Positions 46,690-58,545 of a stretch of 64,000 bases of DNA are shown piece after piece. The notes beneath the pieces were generated by a model. That model was not told the DNA's origin. It saw only the letters and a list, made by a program, of their open reading frames with translations, and made no database searches. The DNA lies in NCBI RefSeq assembly GCF_016808335.1, contig NC_053138.1, positions 15,059,900 through 15,123,899 on the forward strand, given 5' to 3'. A program made the translations under genes and the position numbers. The stretch comes from Panicum virgatum. Lineage: Eukaryota > Streptophyta > Magnoliopsida > Poales > Poaceae. Positions within the stretch are counted from its first letter, which is position 1; each line of letters begins with the position of its first letter.

Positions 46690-48682
46690 TGGTGATGGCT
46701 TTATTTTGGGCCTCGATCGATCCATCTTTTTGCATGTCGCTCCTGCATATACGCTGCCTTTCCCGATCAACGCCGCCGGTGCGTGTACGCTCAGGAGCCA
46801 GCGTCACGAATCCGATCCGAACATCGGTCTGTACACGTATCGCACGAGGCGTTGTCGCGACGGAAGTTTGCCAGCGACCCAGCGTACAACGCGTGGAACC
46901 TTGACGCTGCTGACGCAGACCCCCTTGTTGCCGCCCTGCACATCATCAACAGACGTGGGTTGGTGAAAACATTCAATAAGAACTCTGCCACCGTCCTGAC
47001 TGCAGTCAAAGCCGCCCTCAGATGTGCAGCGATTGCCGCCCAGCACCCGGATCCACAGTGGTTCATGGAAGGGTGGAAGAACGTTTCACCTGGTGTGGGG
47101 GAGTTCGCCACCAAACTATGACGCCCCTCGGCTTGTTACGAAGATGGAAGTGGTGCAGTGCGCTTGATTGGGACACCAACACCTGACCTTGAACATGAAG
47201 AGTCGTGGAAACTTGCCAGTGTCAGGCTTGCAAAGCACAAACCAATTGGACAAGAGCTCCCTCTTGCCCGGGCAGCCAAGAAACATATGCTCCTCGCTAC
47301 CATCCATAGATTCTATCTCAAAGCGCTGGGTAGTCAGCCAGAGTCTGAGCTCAGGGAGCGGCTTCACTACAGCATGCTCCGAGGCGGCCAGTGCTACGGC
47401 CCGCTGGACCCTGTCTCCAACATTATTGTCAACACTATCTGGTATGATCAGAAGTTCCCGTGCAGCAAACAAGTTGCACTGGAGATGATAAGCACTCAGT
47501 GCCTGTGGCGTGCTGCGACCCGATCACTCTATGGCCTTGTATCCTTCCTGTGCACCCGCTACCCAAGCCTCACACCTGACCAAGCCTTGCAGCGCCGGCT
47601 GGATGCGGAAGTTTGACGGAACCGCCAAATTAAAACTCTAATTAAGCGTAATGACCGTCATTTGAACACATCGGGCGCATTAGCTTAACGGCTTAATTTG
47701 GCAATCCTTTCTCAACCCACGGCCTGATCGAAACATCACCGGTAGTCCCACGCGAAGGTGGGCGCAGATGGTACGAGCACGGCACATTACTTGAAAATAT
47801 AAACTCAATGAAAACGAAACAATAAGTTTTACAAACCGAGTTCAAACATATGAAATTAATTTACAAAACTTTACAATAGATGGTCTGAAGTTCGAAATCA
47901 AAAGATCCTACATACATTCTAACTACCACCAGTTCTGATCCTTCTCGACCGGTCGGACCGGTTCACCCAACCGGTCGGACTGGTCGGCACAATTCTGCCG
48001 CCTCCACCGGTCAGACCAGTCCGCGCAAAAACAGAGAGGCTGAACACTCTGCCCTCGAGTGTACAACCCGACAATCCCCTAACCTAAGGGTCTCGCTCCA
48101 CCATCTCCCACCCCTCTGCATCCCGGCGGATGAACTTGACACGGTAGGGGCAGAAGTCGACGTTCGGATGCCCTGAAATAATATTTGTGGCAACAAACCC
48201 TGAGTATACTAATACTCAGTAAGGCTTACCCGACCAGTGGGTATAGCTTAGCCCACATACCTAGACATGCACGGCTTTTGGCTGGTGGTTTGTTTTGCAG
48301 AAATAGCAACTAGAGGTGTATCCTTACTTTCAATGTTTTAGCCGCATGATTTATATAGACTCTCACTAATGTTCGCCTATCTACACATGCATGTTGGAGC
48401 ATCCAATTTAAGATTCAGGATAGTATCCATTTTTATATCTCTAATACCCCAACACATTTGCTACGAGGTGACAAAGAGATCAAGGCCCTCATATCCGCGA
48501 GACACGGCGAATCGATCCGATTTAACCTTGCAAGGTGGACCTAATCAACACGGCACGCAAAAGCCCCGTCGGACCCCACGCATCAACCTTTCCCCTCCCC
48601 GCCTCGAACTACAGGAACCAGCCCAACGACATATGGCCAGCCGAGCTCAACGTGAGACCACCAAAAGTAAACATATGCATCC

Positions 48683-49741
48683 TATCGTGGCTCTAGAAGG
48701 AGGGCCACAGCCGGGTGGCGTAGTGCACCCGCTTAGCCCCGAAGGGTGGTTACCCGGGGAAGTGCAAGCTATTCCTCGGATCTTCTTATGGAGCAAGAAC
48801 ACAAGAACACACGAGGATTTAGAGTGGTTCGGGCCACCGGAGCGTAATACCCTACGTCTACTGGGAGATGTATTGCTCTTGTGTCTGTGGATGAGTCTAT
48901 CCTCTGCTTCTCAGTCCCTCCTTGGACCTGAGTCTTTCTCTAGCGGGCGTCCCCCTTTTATAGCGTAAGGAGGACGCGTACACAGGCGTTGGACCCCGAC
49001 AGGTGGGCTCAACAAGGGTGTATAGTATGCTACTAATGGCGCTATAGTGGTTGAGAATCTCTTTCTGGATACGCTTCATCGCACTGCAGACTTCCTGGGG
49101 GGAGTCTTCACTTGTCCCATCGGTGAGGCGCCTGTTGAGGCAGTGTAGGTTGCGGCGTAGACTGTTGTGTCTACCGCATAGGTGTTATGATACTCCGTTC
49201 GCCGAGCTGTCGTGTCTAACTGGTGTAGCAGACTGGCACGCGTGGCGTGGTGCCAACAGCAGTTCTGAGTGCCTTGGTAACGCGCGATCAATAGTACAGC
49301 CTGACAAATGTCTCCTCGGGCTCTGCTGTGGCTGAGCGCACTTAACATCTCCCGTATTGAATGAGGTAGGTGGGCGAGTTTTTCCGAGGAAGCTTGGCGG
49401 CCGCGCGCGAGTGCATACGCCCGCGGACACGTGGTGGCTCCGGACCCCCCCCCAGGCGGGGTGTCTGTTCCCTCCTCGGAGAGGGGTCCGGATAGTATAT
49501 GGGGATCCGGGACTCGGTGGGAGGTCCGGGGCCCCCGGCCGTTGTGGCCCTGAGCACCCTCCGGGCCACGTGGCGACACCAGACCTATCCCTAAGCAGGA
49601 AGCAGGTCCGGGACTGTTGGTCTGGTGATGTGGAGCCGGACCCCAGGGATCCGGCTGCCTAATTCCTTAAGGCGCAGCCATGGATAACTACGCGAGTCTT
49701 GGCACAGCAAGAGGGGGTACCCTAGTCCAGAGGTACCGACA
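48683..49741 (-). repeat. 3' LTR of the nested retrotransposon
   Basis: It matches 51536-52614 over its whole length with scattered substitutions. Its high-coordinate end reads TACCGACA. The other terminus has mutated from TG to TA on the plus strand. Confidence 0.92.
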
Positions 49742-50018
49742 GTGGCCCCCGGGCCCACCTCGGGGGAGGTACGAACCCGCAGGTGGGGCCATTATCATGA
49801 CACAATCCTGATTGCGTTGTCATGCTTATGTTGAGAGCAAGTGCTCCGGACCCTTTCAAGGCCGTAGCACTTTGCTACCAGGTTCAGGTACTGGAGTGCT
49901 CTCCATAGGGTGGCGAAGGTGCAAGCTTAGGGTACGGAACCAAGCTAAGCGGCTGCACGGACCTCGAATTGCCCAGGGAGCAAGCACCACTTCCCCGGAC
50001 CCGGCTCCAGACAACCAT

Positions 50019-50117
50019 GGCGAGCGGTCTCCGCCGGAGCGGGCCACCGGAGTGGACTTGGAGCGACCGTGGCGAGCGGTCTCCGCCGGAGCGGGCCACC
50101 GGAGTGGACTTGGAGCG
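50019..50117. repeat. 52-bp tandem duplication in the retrotransposon interior
   Basis: GGCGAGCGGTCTCCGCCGGA... at 50019-50070 is repeated from 50071, with the copies nearly identical. Confidence 0.9.
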
Positions 50118-50548
50118 TTGCCATTGATCCATTGAGACACGTGTCCGGACCTCATGGTATGGCACAGGAAACCAAGCCTTATACTAGAAAGGAGCCCGGG
50201 ACCTCTAGGAACATCAGTCTCGGATACTAGAGGACTCGTAACAGGGCAGTGAAGTACGTAGGCTTAGGGTACATTACCAGTCTAAGCTACGCGGAGCTTC
50301 TCTTCCCCAGGATACGGGCACCACTTCTCCTGAGTAGGTCCCTAGGGGTCCGAACTACCTTCCAGCTAGAAGGGGCATTCCAACCTGACCACTTACCATC
50401 AACTCAATTTGGATCGTTAGCGAAGGAAAAAAGGACTCCATATGGGGAAAGGAAAAATGCAGGCTGATCAGGCAAGTGCTGTTAAGTTAATGCAAAGATA
50501 GTACTGAGAAAGTAAATCTCCTTTATTTCTTGATTTGTGGTGTACATC

Positions 50549-50690
50549 AGAGGTCGGGATTACGAGGGCGGACCTCTACCGCTCCGGACCACTTGCTGGT
50601 GTCGCCTGTTTGTGCGATGAGAGGTCGGGTTTACAAGGGCGGACCTTTACCGCTCTGGACCACACATATGCACTATATTATTACAAAGGA
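50549..50690. repeat. 71-bp tandem duplication in the retrotransposon interior
   Basis: AGAGGTCGGGATTACGAGGG at 50549 and AGAGGTCGGGTTTACAAGGG at 50620 begin two diverged copies that share GCGGACCT and CCGCTC-GGACCAC blocks. Confidence 0.75.
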
Positions 50691-50821
50691 GAAATATATT
50701 CAATTCTATCTAATGTTAACCTTCAGCCGTCGCCCTGTGAGGCATGCACGCCCCTGGTCGGAGTGGAACTGCCACCTTAGAGATTCCTCGGTTGTCGGGG
50801 GCGAAGGCGGTCTGGATGTGC

Positions 50822-51655
50822 TTATACAGCATCATCCAGCATCACCTCGGGAGCTTGCAGGGCCTTCTTTTGCACAAGAACTGTTTCATGCTTAGTTTGC
50901 ATGAGAACAAATTCTTTGGCTTTGAATGGGAGTGGCCCTGCTGTTGCTAGCTGCCGACCGGAGCCAGCCCGATACCCCCGCCGCAGCAGATGGACGGGTG
51001 CTCGTTTGGACGAGCGCGGTGCGTGGAGAAGGGCAGTCGTTCGCCGGCTCCTCCTTGGTGCTGGCACAGGGCCCCCGCACCTTGCGGCGGAGGCTGCCGC
51101 CTGTCTGTAGTAGCTCCAAGGGAGGCTTGCGCCAGGCGAAGGAGAAGGCGACAGACATCCTTCCGGCTCCAGGCTCCATCTTGAGAGGAAACCTCGAGCC
51201 GACGCCGTGCCACCGCAGGAGACCCCGGGTGGTTGCTTGAGAGAAAACCTTGAGTCGACACCGGGATACCGCAGGGCGACGCGCAGCAGGCGCCGCCCCT
51301 GCGCACCATCGTGCCGACTTTGAGGTGTCGCAGTGGCGACGCACAGCAGGCGCCGCTGCCGTCCGCCACCGCACCGAGGACACTGCTGCCTCGGCGTCAG
51401 GGCATGCAACATAGGTGACGCCGTGCCACCCTTCATCTTCTCGTCGTCGTTGCAGAGGATGAGCTCAACCTCAGAAGCCAGGAGGTGAGCGAAGATCTGG
51501 CCAATGCTTGCGCACTCCCCACGGACGGCGCCAGATGTCGTGGCTCTAGAAGGAGGGCCACAACCGGGTGGCGTAGTGCACCCGCCTAGCTCCGAAGGGT
51601 GGTTACCCGGGGAAGTGCAAGCTATTCCTCGGATCTTCTTATGGAGCAAGAACAC
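50822..51655 (-). CDS. Interior open frame of the nested retrotransposon, function unknown
   Basis: An open frame of 277 codons crosses the end of the 5' LTR and the primer-binding region, so its first ATG is probably not used. A start further inside is more likely. The segment after the primer site reads ASIGQIFAHLLASEVELILC, then a repetitive arginine-, alanine- and proline-rich part, and ends VQKKALQAPEVMLDDAV. No gag zinc knuckle or enzyme motif is visible. It may be a degenerate gag-like leader or fortuitous. Confidence 0.25.
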   Translation of the reverse strand: MFLLHKKIRGIACTSPGNHPSELGGCTTPPGCGPPSRATTSGAVRGECASIGQIFAHLLASEVELILCNDDEKMKGGTASPMLHALTPRQQCPRCGGGRQRRLLCVATATPQSRHDGAQGRRLLRVALRYPGVDSRFSLKQPPGVSCGGTASARGFLSRWSLEPEGCLSPSPSPGASLPWSYYRQAAASAARCGGPVPAPRRSRRTTALLHAPRSSKRAPVHLLRRGYRAGSGRQLATAGPLPFKAKEFVLMQTKHETVLVQKKALQAPEVMLDDAV

Positions 51656-52614
51656 AAGAACACACGAGGATTTAGAGTGGTTCGGGCCGCCGGAGCGTAA
51701 TACCCTACGTCCACTGGGAGATGTATTGCTCTTGTGTCTGTGGATGAGTCTATCCTCAGCTTCTCAATCCCTCCTTGGACCTGAGTCTTTCTCTAGTAGG
51801 CGTCCCCCTTTTATAGCATAAGGAGGACGCGTACACAGGCGTTGGACCCCGACAGGTGGGCTCAACAAGGGTGTATAGTATGCTACTAATGGCGCTACAG
51901 TGGTTGAGAATCTCTTTCTGGATACGCTTCATCGCACTGCAGACTTCCTGGGGGGAGTCTTCTTCCTGGGGGGAGTCTTCACTTGTCCCATCGGTGAGGC
52001 GCCCATTGAGGCAGTGTAGGTTGCGGCGTAGACTGTTGGGTCTACCGCATAGGTGTTATGATACTCCGTTCGCCGAGCTGTCGTGTCTAACTGGTGTAGC
52101 AGACTGGCACGCATGGCGTGGTGCCAATGACAGTTCTGAGTGCCTTGGTAACGCACGATCAACAGTACAGCCTGGCAAATGTCTCCTCGGGCTCTGCTGT
52201 GGCTGAGCGCACTTAACATCTCCCGTATTGAATGAGGTAGGTGGGTGAGTTTTCCCGAGGAAGCTTGGCGGCCGCGTGCGCGTGCGCGTGCATGCGCCTG
52301 CAGACACATGGTGGCTCCGGACCCCCCAGGCGGGGTGTCTACTCCCTCCTCGGAGAGGGTCCGGATAGTATATGGGGATCCGGGACCCGGTGGGAGGTCC
52401 GGGGGGCCCGGCCGTTGTGGCCCTGAGCACCCTCCGGGCCACGTGGCGACACCGGACCTATCCCTGAGCAGGAAGCGGGTCCGGGACCGTTGGTCTGGTG
52501 ATGTGGAGCCGGACCCCAGGGATACGGCTGCCCAATTCCTTAGGGCGCAGCCATGGATAACTACGCGAGTCTTGGCACAGCAAGAGGGGGTACCCTAATC
52601 CAGAGGTACTGACA
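51536..52614 (-). repeat. 5' LTR of the nested retrotransposon
   Basis: It starts TGTCGTGGCTCTAG on the plus strand and ends TACTGACA. It differs from the other LTR by an 18-bp tandem duplication at about 51944-51979 (CTTCCTGGGGGGAGTCTT twice) and scattered substitutions. Confidence 0.92.
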
Positions 52615-55600
52615 CATCCCAATTCCCCGCGACTACTCGACTCGCCCCAGGAGATGGGTGCGGGTTCCTATACTTTCGAAGCAAAGCAGTACTCGGCTTA
52701 CCGGTTTCGACTACCTCCTACTTCCGGCATGCGGCTAGTACAATTCAATCCCCGATCAGCACTGCCACAATGACCGGTCCTTAACCGACACGGACGGGGC
52801 TAAGACACCTAGGAACCCTGTCCTGCTGCCAAACCTAATACCATCATCCCCGCCCGGTCTCACATCTCCCTATCCATTTCAAACCATTTCTCAAATACTG
52901 AAGTATAAAGATAATAATGTATCTCGCGAGTAACCGGCAATTACTCGGCTTCTAAAGTTTCATGTGTCTCGCGAGTGACACGAAGTCACCCGACTTCTAC
53001 CGGACTTACTTGGCCTGGCACCGCTATTGACCTAGACATACTAGTAAAAACTCAAGGAAAACTAGGGATCATACAGCTATGGTTCCAATCAATTCCTAAT
53101 ACGTAATGCATAAGTAATAGATAAAACATATACATAGTGAATCATAATTTAAAATAATAGGACATGCACCGCGGCTTGCCTTGCGTCTATTGCTCAACAC
53201 TAGGGTGCGATGAGCCTTGGGCCTGCTCCCCACGATCCTCCTGCTGCGGGGCTTGCCCCTGCGGCTCCTGTGGCCCCGCAACCACCTCGTACACGATTCC
53301 TTCAGCGGCGGCGTCTATACGTATGCATATGATATGAGAATGTATGCTATATAATTTGAAACTTTGAAATAAACCTTAACCGATCACAAATACTGCTAAC
53401 CGAACAACCCGACGTTCATAACCCTGCAAAAACCGGAATATCCGGATTTCAATCCGAAATTTCCGGAATTTCCGGAGTATCTGGATTAATACCCAGAGTT
53501 TCCGGGTTTCACACAGTTTTCGCCCCCAAAACTGAAACTCTGATTTCTAGCAAAACCAACCTAAAAAAATCGAAACCCTTCTAGACCCTAGTAGAGGGAT
53601 TCATAAGAAGACGATTGACCGGAGGAAATCGATTTAAACCCCCTAGAACAAGGGACTTGCCAAACCCTAGCTTATTTACCTTGGGGTGAGCTCTTCCTTG
53701 CACCAAGAGCTTGAACCCAAGCCGCCCAGGGAAGGAGTACGCGGGAGAGAGGATCCACCACCCAATTGAAGCTCCCTTGGGCCTTGGATCAAGAGTAGAG
53801 GGAGGGTTTTTGGTTTCTAGGGTTTGGGGCGAGAGAGAGCATGGGAGAGAGTGAGAGGGGAGACTGAGGAGAGTGGAATACGGTTTATAACGTTTCGAAA
53901 CAGTCATCAGACCCAAAACTCGTGATATAGCATTTCAGGTCCGGACTATCCGGTAGAATGTCCGGAGTATCCGGGTAAATCCGGAGTTTCCGGATGAAAT
54001 ACCGGAGTATACGGATATTTCCGGAAGTTCCGGGTCCCAATCCGGAAGTTCCGGTTTTCTCTGGCTCCATAATTTGAAAACTAAGCTTGGATCCATTTCC
54101 GACTCGATTTGTAACGGAACGTCTTAAGTCACTAATTAGCTAATTAAATCCCAAGTTTAACACTCGGGTGTTACAGGAAGCCAACTTGCAAGATGCTGAT
54201 CCCCATCTTTTCTGTACACCCACACGAGACAATACTAAGCTGAGTTGGTTTGGTAGCTTGCAAATTGGATCAGGCAAGCCTGATGCTGTTCACAAGAAGC
54301 GCAGCGCGCATGAAGAAACTGCCCCGTCCGTCAGTGTCCCAGAAGCATATGTTGCTGCAGCCACCGCAGCCTTCCACCCCAACCCTCCTTCACAGAAAGA
54401 GTTTCTTGGATCACCCAATATTGTGGCTAATCTTCAAACTGCCAGAAGGGTGCTGCGTCTGCAGGATGGCCGCCTACTCTCCTCTGAGGATCTTGAGATG
54501 CTCTGCATGCACATATTTGAGTGTCCCCCCTCTGCTGGCTTTCTGCAGAAGCAACTGGAACCAGAGCCTAAAAAGGTAAAATGGGGGCTCTTCAACTACG
54601 TAATTCAACGCGAACGTGTGTTCTGGGCCCAGCAGGAGCGAGCTAGCAGAATGGTGGCTGCTGCATTGAGCAAGTTCAACGAGACCGCGGTTGGTTTCTT
54701 CTATTCCTCACTTTTACTTGCTCCTCATACGCTGCAAATACATTTCTTCCCAACATTTAGTGCTGATGAAAATGCTAATAATTTGGGTGAGGTCATGTGA
54801 ATTTGTTTATGGAAATGCAGAAAAAGAAAAGTAAAATGCTAAGATTTTGTGACTGGATTTTTTTTTTGCTTATATCTAGTTTTCTTCTGGTGAGAACATA
54901 TTCATTTTTAGTCATCTCCCGGAATCCAGAATTTCTTAGCATGCAAGATAATTTGTATTGCTATTGTTTTGTCGTACTCACTTCGTCCCAGTTTTTAAGG
55001 CCACGGATGTCAAGATTCAATAATTTCTGACCAATGATATGTAAATTCTTTAATACAAAAAAGGGTACCGTTAGATTTGCAATCAACTAACCATGATATC
55101 AGATTAACCAGGTAAGAAAATAATCAGAAATTTGTAGAACACCAGAATTAGTACAGCTTCTAATTTGCTACATGACTACACCTGTACCATCAGAAAAAAA
55201 AGGTCTGTCTGTTTCGTGATTCAATGTTGTAACTGATGACTCATCCTTTCTTGCTTTGGTTCCTAATTAGTTTGCAAGCTCTGCTTTCAGCTTTCACCAT
55301 GATAATTATTCAAGCAACTAAGTTAACCTGGAATAGTATTCGGGGGTGAGGCTCAAACTGAGAGCTCAATATGATACAGTTTAATTATGACATCCTTTTT
55401 CTGGAAAAGTTGAAACACATGACCTATTGATAGAACTGCGCTGTTAGTTCTTCGTGCAATGACTTCCTTGTAACTGAACCTTGAAATATTTGCTAGGTCC
55501 ACTCCTTTGACCTCTGGTATGCCTAACATTCTTCTCTTTTTGCGGTTGAAGGAACCCCACTATACGCTTCATATTATATGCGGGGTGAATGAGCGCGTAT

Positions 55601-56786
55601 CTGATCTGGAGTTTCACTTGGACGTTTCTGACGGCTACAATCCATGGCCATGCGCATCTAACATGTATCGGCACTCTCACATCAACTTTCTAGCGACTCG
55701 TGAAGGTGAGCATGCAACGCTCTTCTTTGCTGAATGTGAGAATCATGGCGCTGGTGCTTGGTGTGTCCCTGTGAGTCTGCCCCAGCGAGATGGTGAACCA
55801 GATGTTGGCGTGAATCCAGATGCTGCTACGGATCCATGTGCTGGTATGCTCTAGCCTTGAGTCTCGACCTTACAATTTCCGTGTAGTGTGTTACTCATCA
55901 AGTAGGTTGCTCTTGTTCATTCTTATATCCACCTCACAATCTGGCCTACACCTTTTTGGAGCCTGTTGTAAAATACATAAGCCCATATCATCACCTGTAT
56001 CCAGGAAAAGGGTGTAATCAAATAGTTGTAGTTTTTTTAATGGGCCACATAAGTTGTTTTTTTATTCACATGTCAAAATATATGTAGGTCTTTGAAATTT
56101 AGTCTAGGTATATTCTAAGTGGTTATGGTTGCCTTTATCCCTGAAACAACTTCATATGTATGCATTACTGTTCCCAGTTTCCGACTACTTTAGTGTTAAT
56201 TTTTTTCTTTTGGATGTGCAGAGCAAGTTCGGTGCATTTATTGTGAGCACAACAATCGGAATAGGATTGTACATCCAGCTGTGTCAGGTTTCCATGGGCG
56301 TGACAACTTTGTAGATCTGTTCTATGGATCAGACAGACATACGTACTGCAACAACAAGCCCGTCTGGAGGGGCAATATGGATTCGGTAGGGGAGCTGGAT
56401 GATGATGCCATATACTGTAACTTCGTTCCTGCTGATGATGAGATCGACCCGGAAGATCTCATCTTTATTGATTGAGTACCTGTGTTTGTGTTTGTCTGCA
56501 TCTCTAACTGGTGTTTCGACAGTATCCATGGACTCTTCTGGGTATGAAACCTTTTGTGTGGTGTTGAGCCATTCCGCACGAATGAACTCATTGGTCATCA
56601 CCCTTTTATGTCGAATACCTTTACTCCTATACGCCATGGAGGGGAGACCAGAGAGCAGCCGGTCACTCTCCGGTTGACACGTCCGGTCACTCTCCGGTTG
56701 ACACATCGTGGTGGGAGGATGCCTGACGCGGGCTCTAAATTTGCAGTTCCATCGTTTCCACGACAGTGCGCATGGGCAGCACCAGC

Positions 56787-57000
56787 GGCTCTGTTTAGTT
56801 CTCAAAATTTTTTGAATCTTTTCACACATGCATGGAGTATTAAATGGAGTTTAAAAAAATAACTAATTATACAGTCTAACTGATTAGCACGAGATGAATC
56901 TTTTAAATCTAATTTGCCCATAATTGGATATTATTTGTCAAGTAACAACAAAATATGCTACAATACCAAAACCGAAACTTTTTCACCAACTTAACACACC
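56787..57000. mobile_element. MITE, GGCTCTGTTTAG-type, downstream of DUF3615
   Basis: The left end GGCTCTGTTTAGTTCTC and the right end, inverting to GGTGTGTTAAGTTGGTG, are imperfect inverted repeats. The interior carries the GCATGGAGTATTAAATG and CTAACTGATTAGCACGAGA motifs also found, inverted, in the element at 859. Confidence 0.72.
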
Positions 57001-58254
57001 CCTCCAAACAGCGTGCGTCTAGCGGCAGGCAGCACTGGCACTGGAACAAGTCAACAAGACTTAAAATAATGGCCGTTGCTACAAGGAGACACACGGTGCA
57101 CCACAAAAGAATACCAGCAAAGGAGTACTTAGCCCAGCACTATCTAGAAAAAAAATTGCCGCCTCCCCGAGTTCCATGTTATATAACGAGTCGTAGTAGT
57201 ATTTTTTCAAGAGGCTTGCATTTAGTGAGAGAACATCAGCTCCAAAACAAAAGGAGACAATAGAAACAATATTAAACATTAAAAATATCCAAATGGAATA
57301 TATACCATTTATAACAAACAAACATACTCTAACTACTATACACTATGGAGGGGGACGTTGGGAGTAACTGGTTGCCCACGGGGCGCCGGGTGTCTCTGTT
57401 GGGAGAGAACCGCCCGATGAGGGCCATGGATTGGCCATGCCCACCCGCCGCGGCTACAACACCTCGGCCCCATTGGGCCCTCCGAAAAAAGTCTCCACGA
57501 GACGACGTCTTTGCCGACGTGCCGCACCGCCTTGCCGTTCCCTCCTGTGGGTCCCAGCGGGGTCCCCTTGACCTGCTTCCACGGGACGTCGCCGCTTCTC
57601 GCCGCGCTTTTTGCCTTGTGCTTATTGTTGCTGCACGTCGTTCTGGCCTGCCTCGCAGGTCATCTTGCTTCTTTCTACGGTGAGATCTTGGTCTGATTCC
57701 TTTATTGTTTCTTCCATATCTCACAGCTTCGGTTCATGTCTAATGTTACTCTTACTCCTAACACTGTTGACGCCACCAGCTCCGGCCGGAAGAGTCCGGA
57801 TCTGGCTGCCACCGCCAACGCAAGGATTGGAAACCGCCGCACACCAACCTGATCTCGCAAACAAATTGGAGGCACTGGACGGAGAAGAAAGGGAGTGCCT
57901 CGCCGCCACCATCCTTGCTGCCGCACGGGCCTCCGATGGCTGGCTCTGGTGGCGGCAAGGAAGGGGAGACGGTGGGAGGATCTTGGGCAGCGGCGGCTAG
58001 GGTTCCTCCCATGCCGCCTGAGAGGGGCGACACGGGGGAAGGTGAATCGGTTTTTCCTCTGAAGTTTTGATAGTATTTTATTATTTGTCAAAAAATGATA
58101 GATCGCATGAATATAGTTCACAAACCAACTTCGTTTCATTATACACCTGAATGGTTGAATGAATATCTTCAGACCTTAATTTCAGAAGTCAGCCTTCTAT
58201 AGCCTTCGGGCTCCAAGGTATTTGTAAGTCGCATCATAAGATTGCTTCCTTTTA
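57001..58254. other. Unclassified stretch with GC-rich frames
   Basis: GC-rich sequence at about 57345-58060 is open in several frames on both strands with no family match. Read on the minus strand, the part near 58030 resembles the leader of a grass transcript (GGAGGAACCCTAGCCGCCGC). It may be part of a retroposed copy; no flanking duplication was found. From about 58160 the sequence is the 3' flank duplicated from the other F-box locus. Confidence 0.4.
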
Positions 58255-58389
58255 AGGGGCGGAGCTAGCCATCGGAGCCACCGGTGTCACCTCCTTTGCA
58301 CACCGGTGAAAACTCCGTAGATAAACAATTCAAAACATTAATTTTCTCTGATTTTACAAAAAATCAATAAACATGTCTAGCTCGCCCTG
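58255..58389. mobile_element. Short insertion present in only one of two duplicated F-box flanks
   Basis: The 135-bp segment begins AGGGGCGGAGCTAG and ends CTAGCTCGCCCTG, an imperfect inverted pair. CTTTTA flanks it at 58249-58254 and 58390-58395. The same flank at the other F-box copy (about 45320-45330) lacks it and has an uninterrupted CTTCCTGTTATGTC. A MITE insertion after the duplication is the simplest reading. Confidence 0.75.
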
Positions 58390-58545
58390 CTTTTATGTCA
58401 TGATTGGTTGCCAGGGACATGTGGAGAAATTGTGCCAAAGCATATACACAATTAATTTCTAGAAAACTCAAATTCTAATAAACTTTAAAAGAAACTGCTG
58501 AAGGGTTGAGGAGCACGCTCTAGCAGCGTTGGCCCTAGATATTTA

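Larger units (their letters stand above)
48683..52614 (-). mobile_element. Complete non-autonomous LTR retrotransposon nested in copy B
   Basis: Two LTRs of about 1.06 and 1.08 kb (48683-49741 and 51536-52614) bound a 1.8-kb interior. A 5-bp target duplication, CATCC, lies at 48678-48682 and 52615-52619. Read on the minus strand, the 5' LTR ends CACGACA and is followed by TCTGGCGCCGTCCGTGGGG, a primer-binding-site-like sequence starting TGGCGCC as in many plant Ty3/gypsy elements. Before the 3' LTR lies a G-rich tract, AGGTGGGCCCGGGGGCCAC, a likely polypurine tract. No polymerase, integrase or protease motif is visible, so it must have moved with enzymes from another element. Confidence 0.92.
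47614..54175 (-). mobile_element. 2.6-kb LTR-like element, copy B (probable solo LTR), carrying a nested retrotransposon
   Basis: On the minus strand it begins TGTAACACCCGAGTG, a start typical of plant Ty3/gypsy LTRs, and ends CCGTCA. GGAAG flanks it at 47607-47611 and 54176-54180, with two extra bases (TT) at the low-coordinate end. Without the nested insertion its length is about 2.63 kb, nearly that of copy A at 10344-12937. No gag-pol coding is present. The insertion site is inside an exon of the DUF3615 gene. Confidence 0.8.
46866..56475 (+). pseudogene. DUF3615 gene, split by an LTR element and carrying a premature stop
   Basis: Coding pieces, in order: about 46866-47611 (NAWNLDAADADPLVAALHII, FNKNSATVLTAVKAALRCAA, then after an in-frame TGA at 47119-47121 YEDGSGAVRLIGTPTPD and onwards to LQRRLDAE), 54181-54689, 55552-55843 and 56222-56475. 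Splice phases agree. DUF3615 itself lies in the third and fourth pieces: HINFLATREGEHATLFFAEC, GAWCVPVS, then CIYCEHNNR. DUF3615 proteins are plant-specific and of unknown function. The exon is broken between 47611 and 54181 by a 6.6-kb insertion with a GGAAG duplication; removing it rejoins DAEANLQDAD in frame. The true 5' start is uncertain because the F-box segmental duplication abuts it. The gene is dead as a full-length protein. Confidence 0.82.

Noticed and set aside
57336..58139. Several 100-145-codon frames on both strands
   Set aside because: They overlap without a family match; possibly part of an old retroposed leader, but no boundaries were found.
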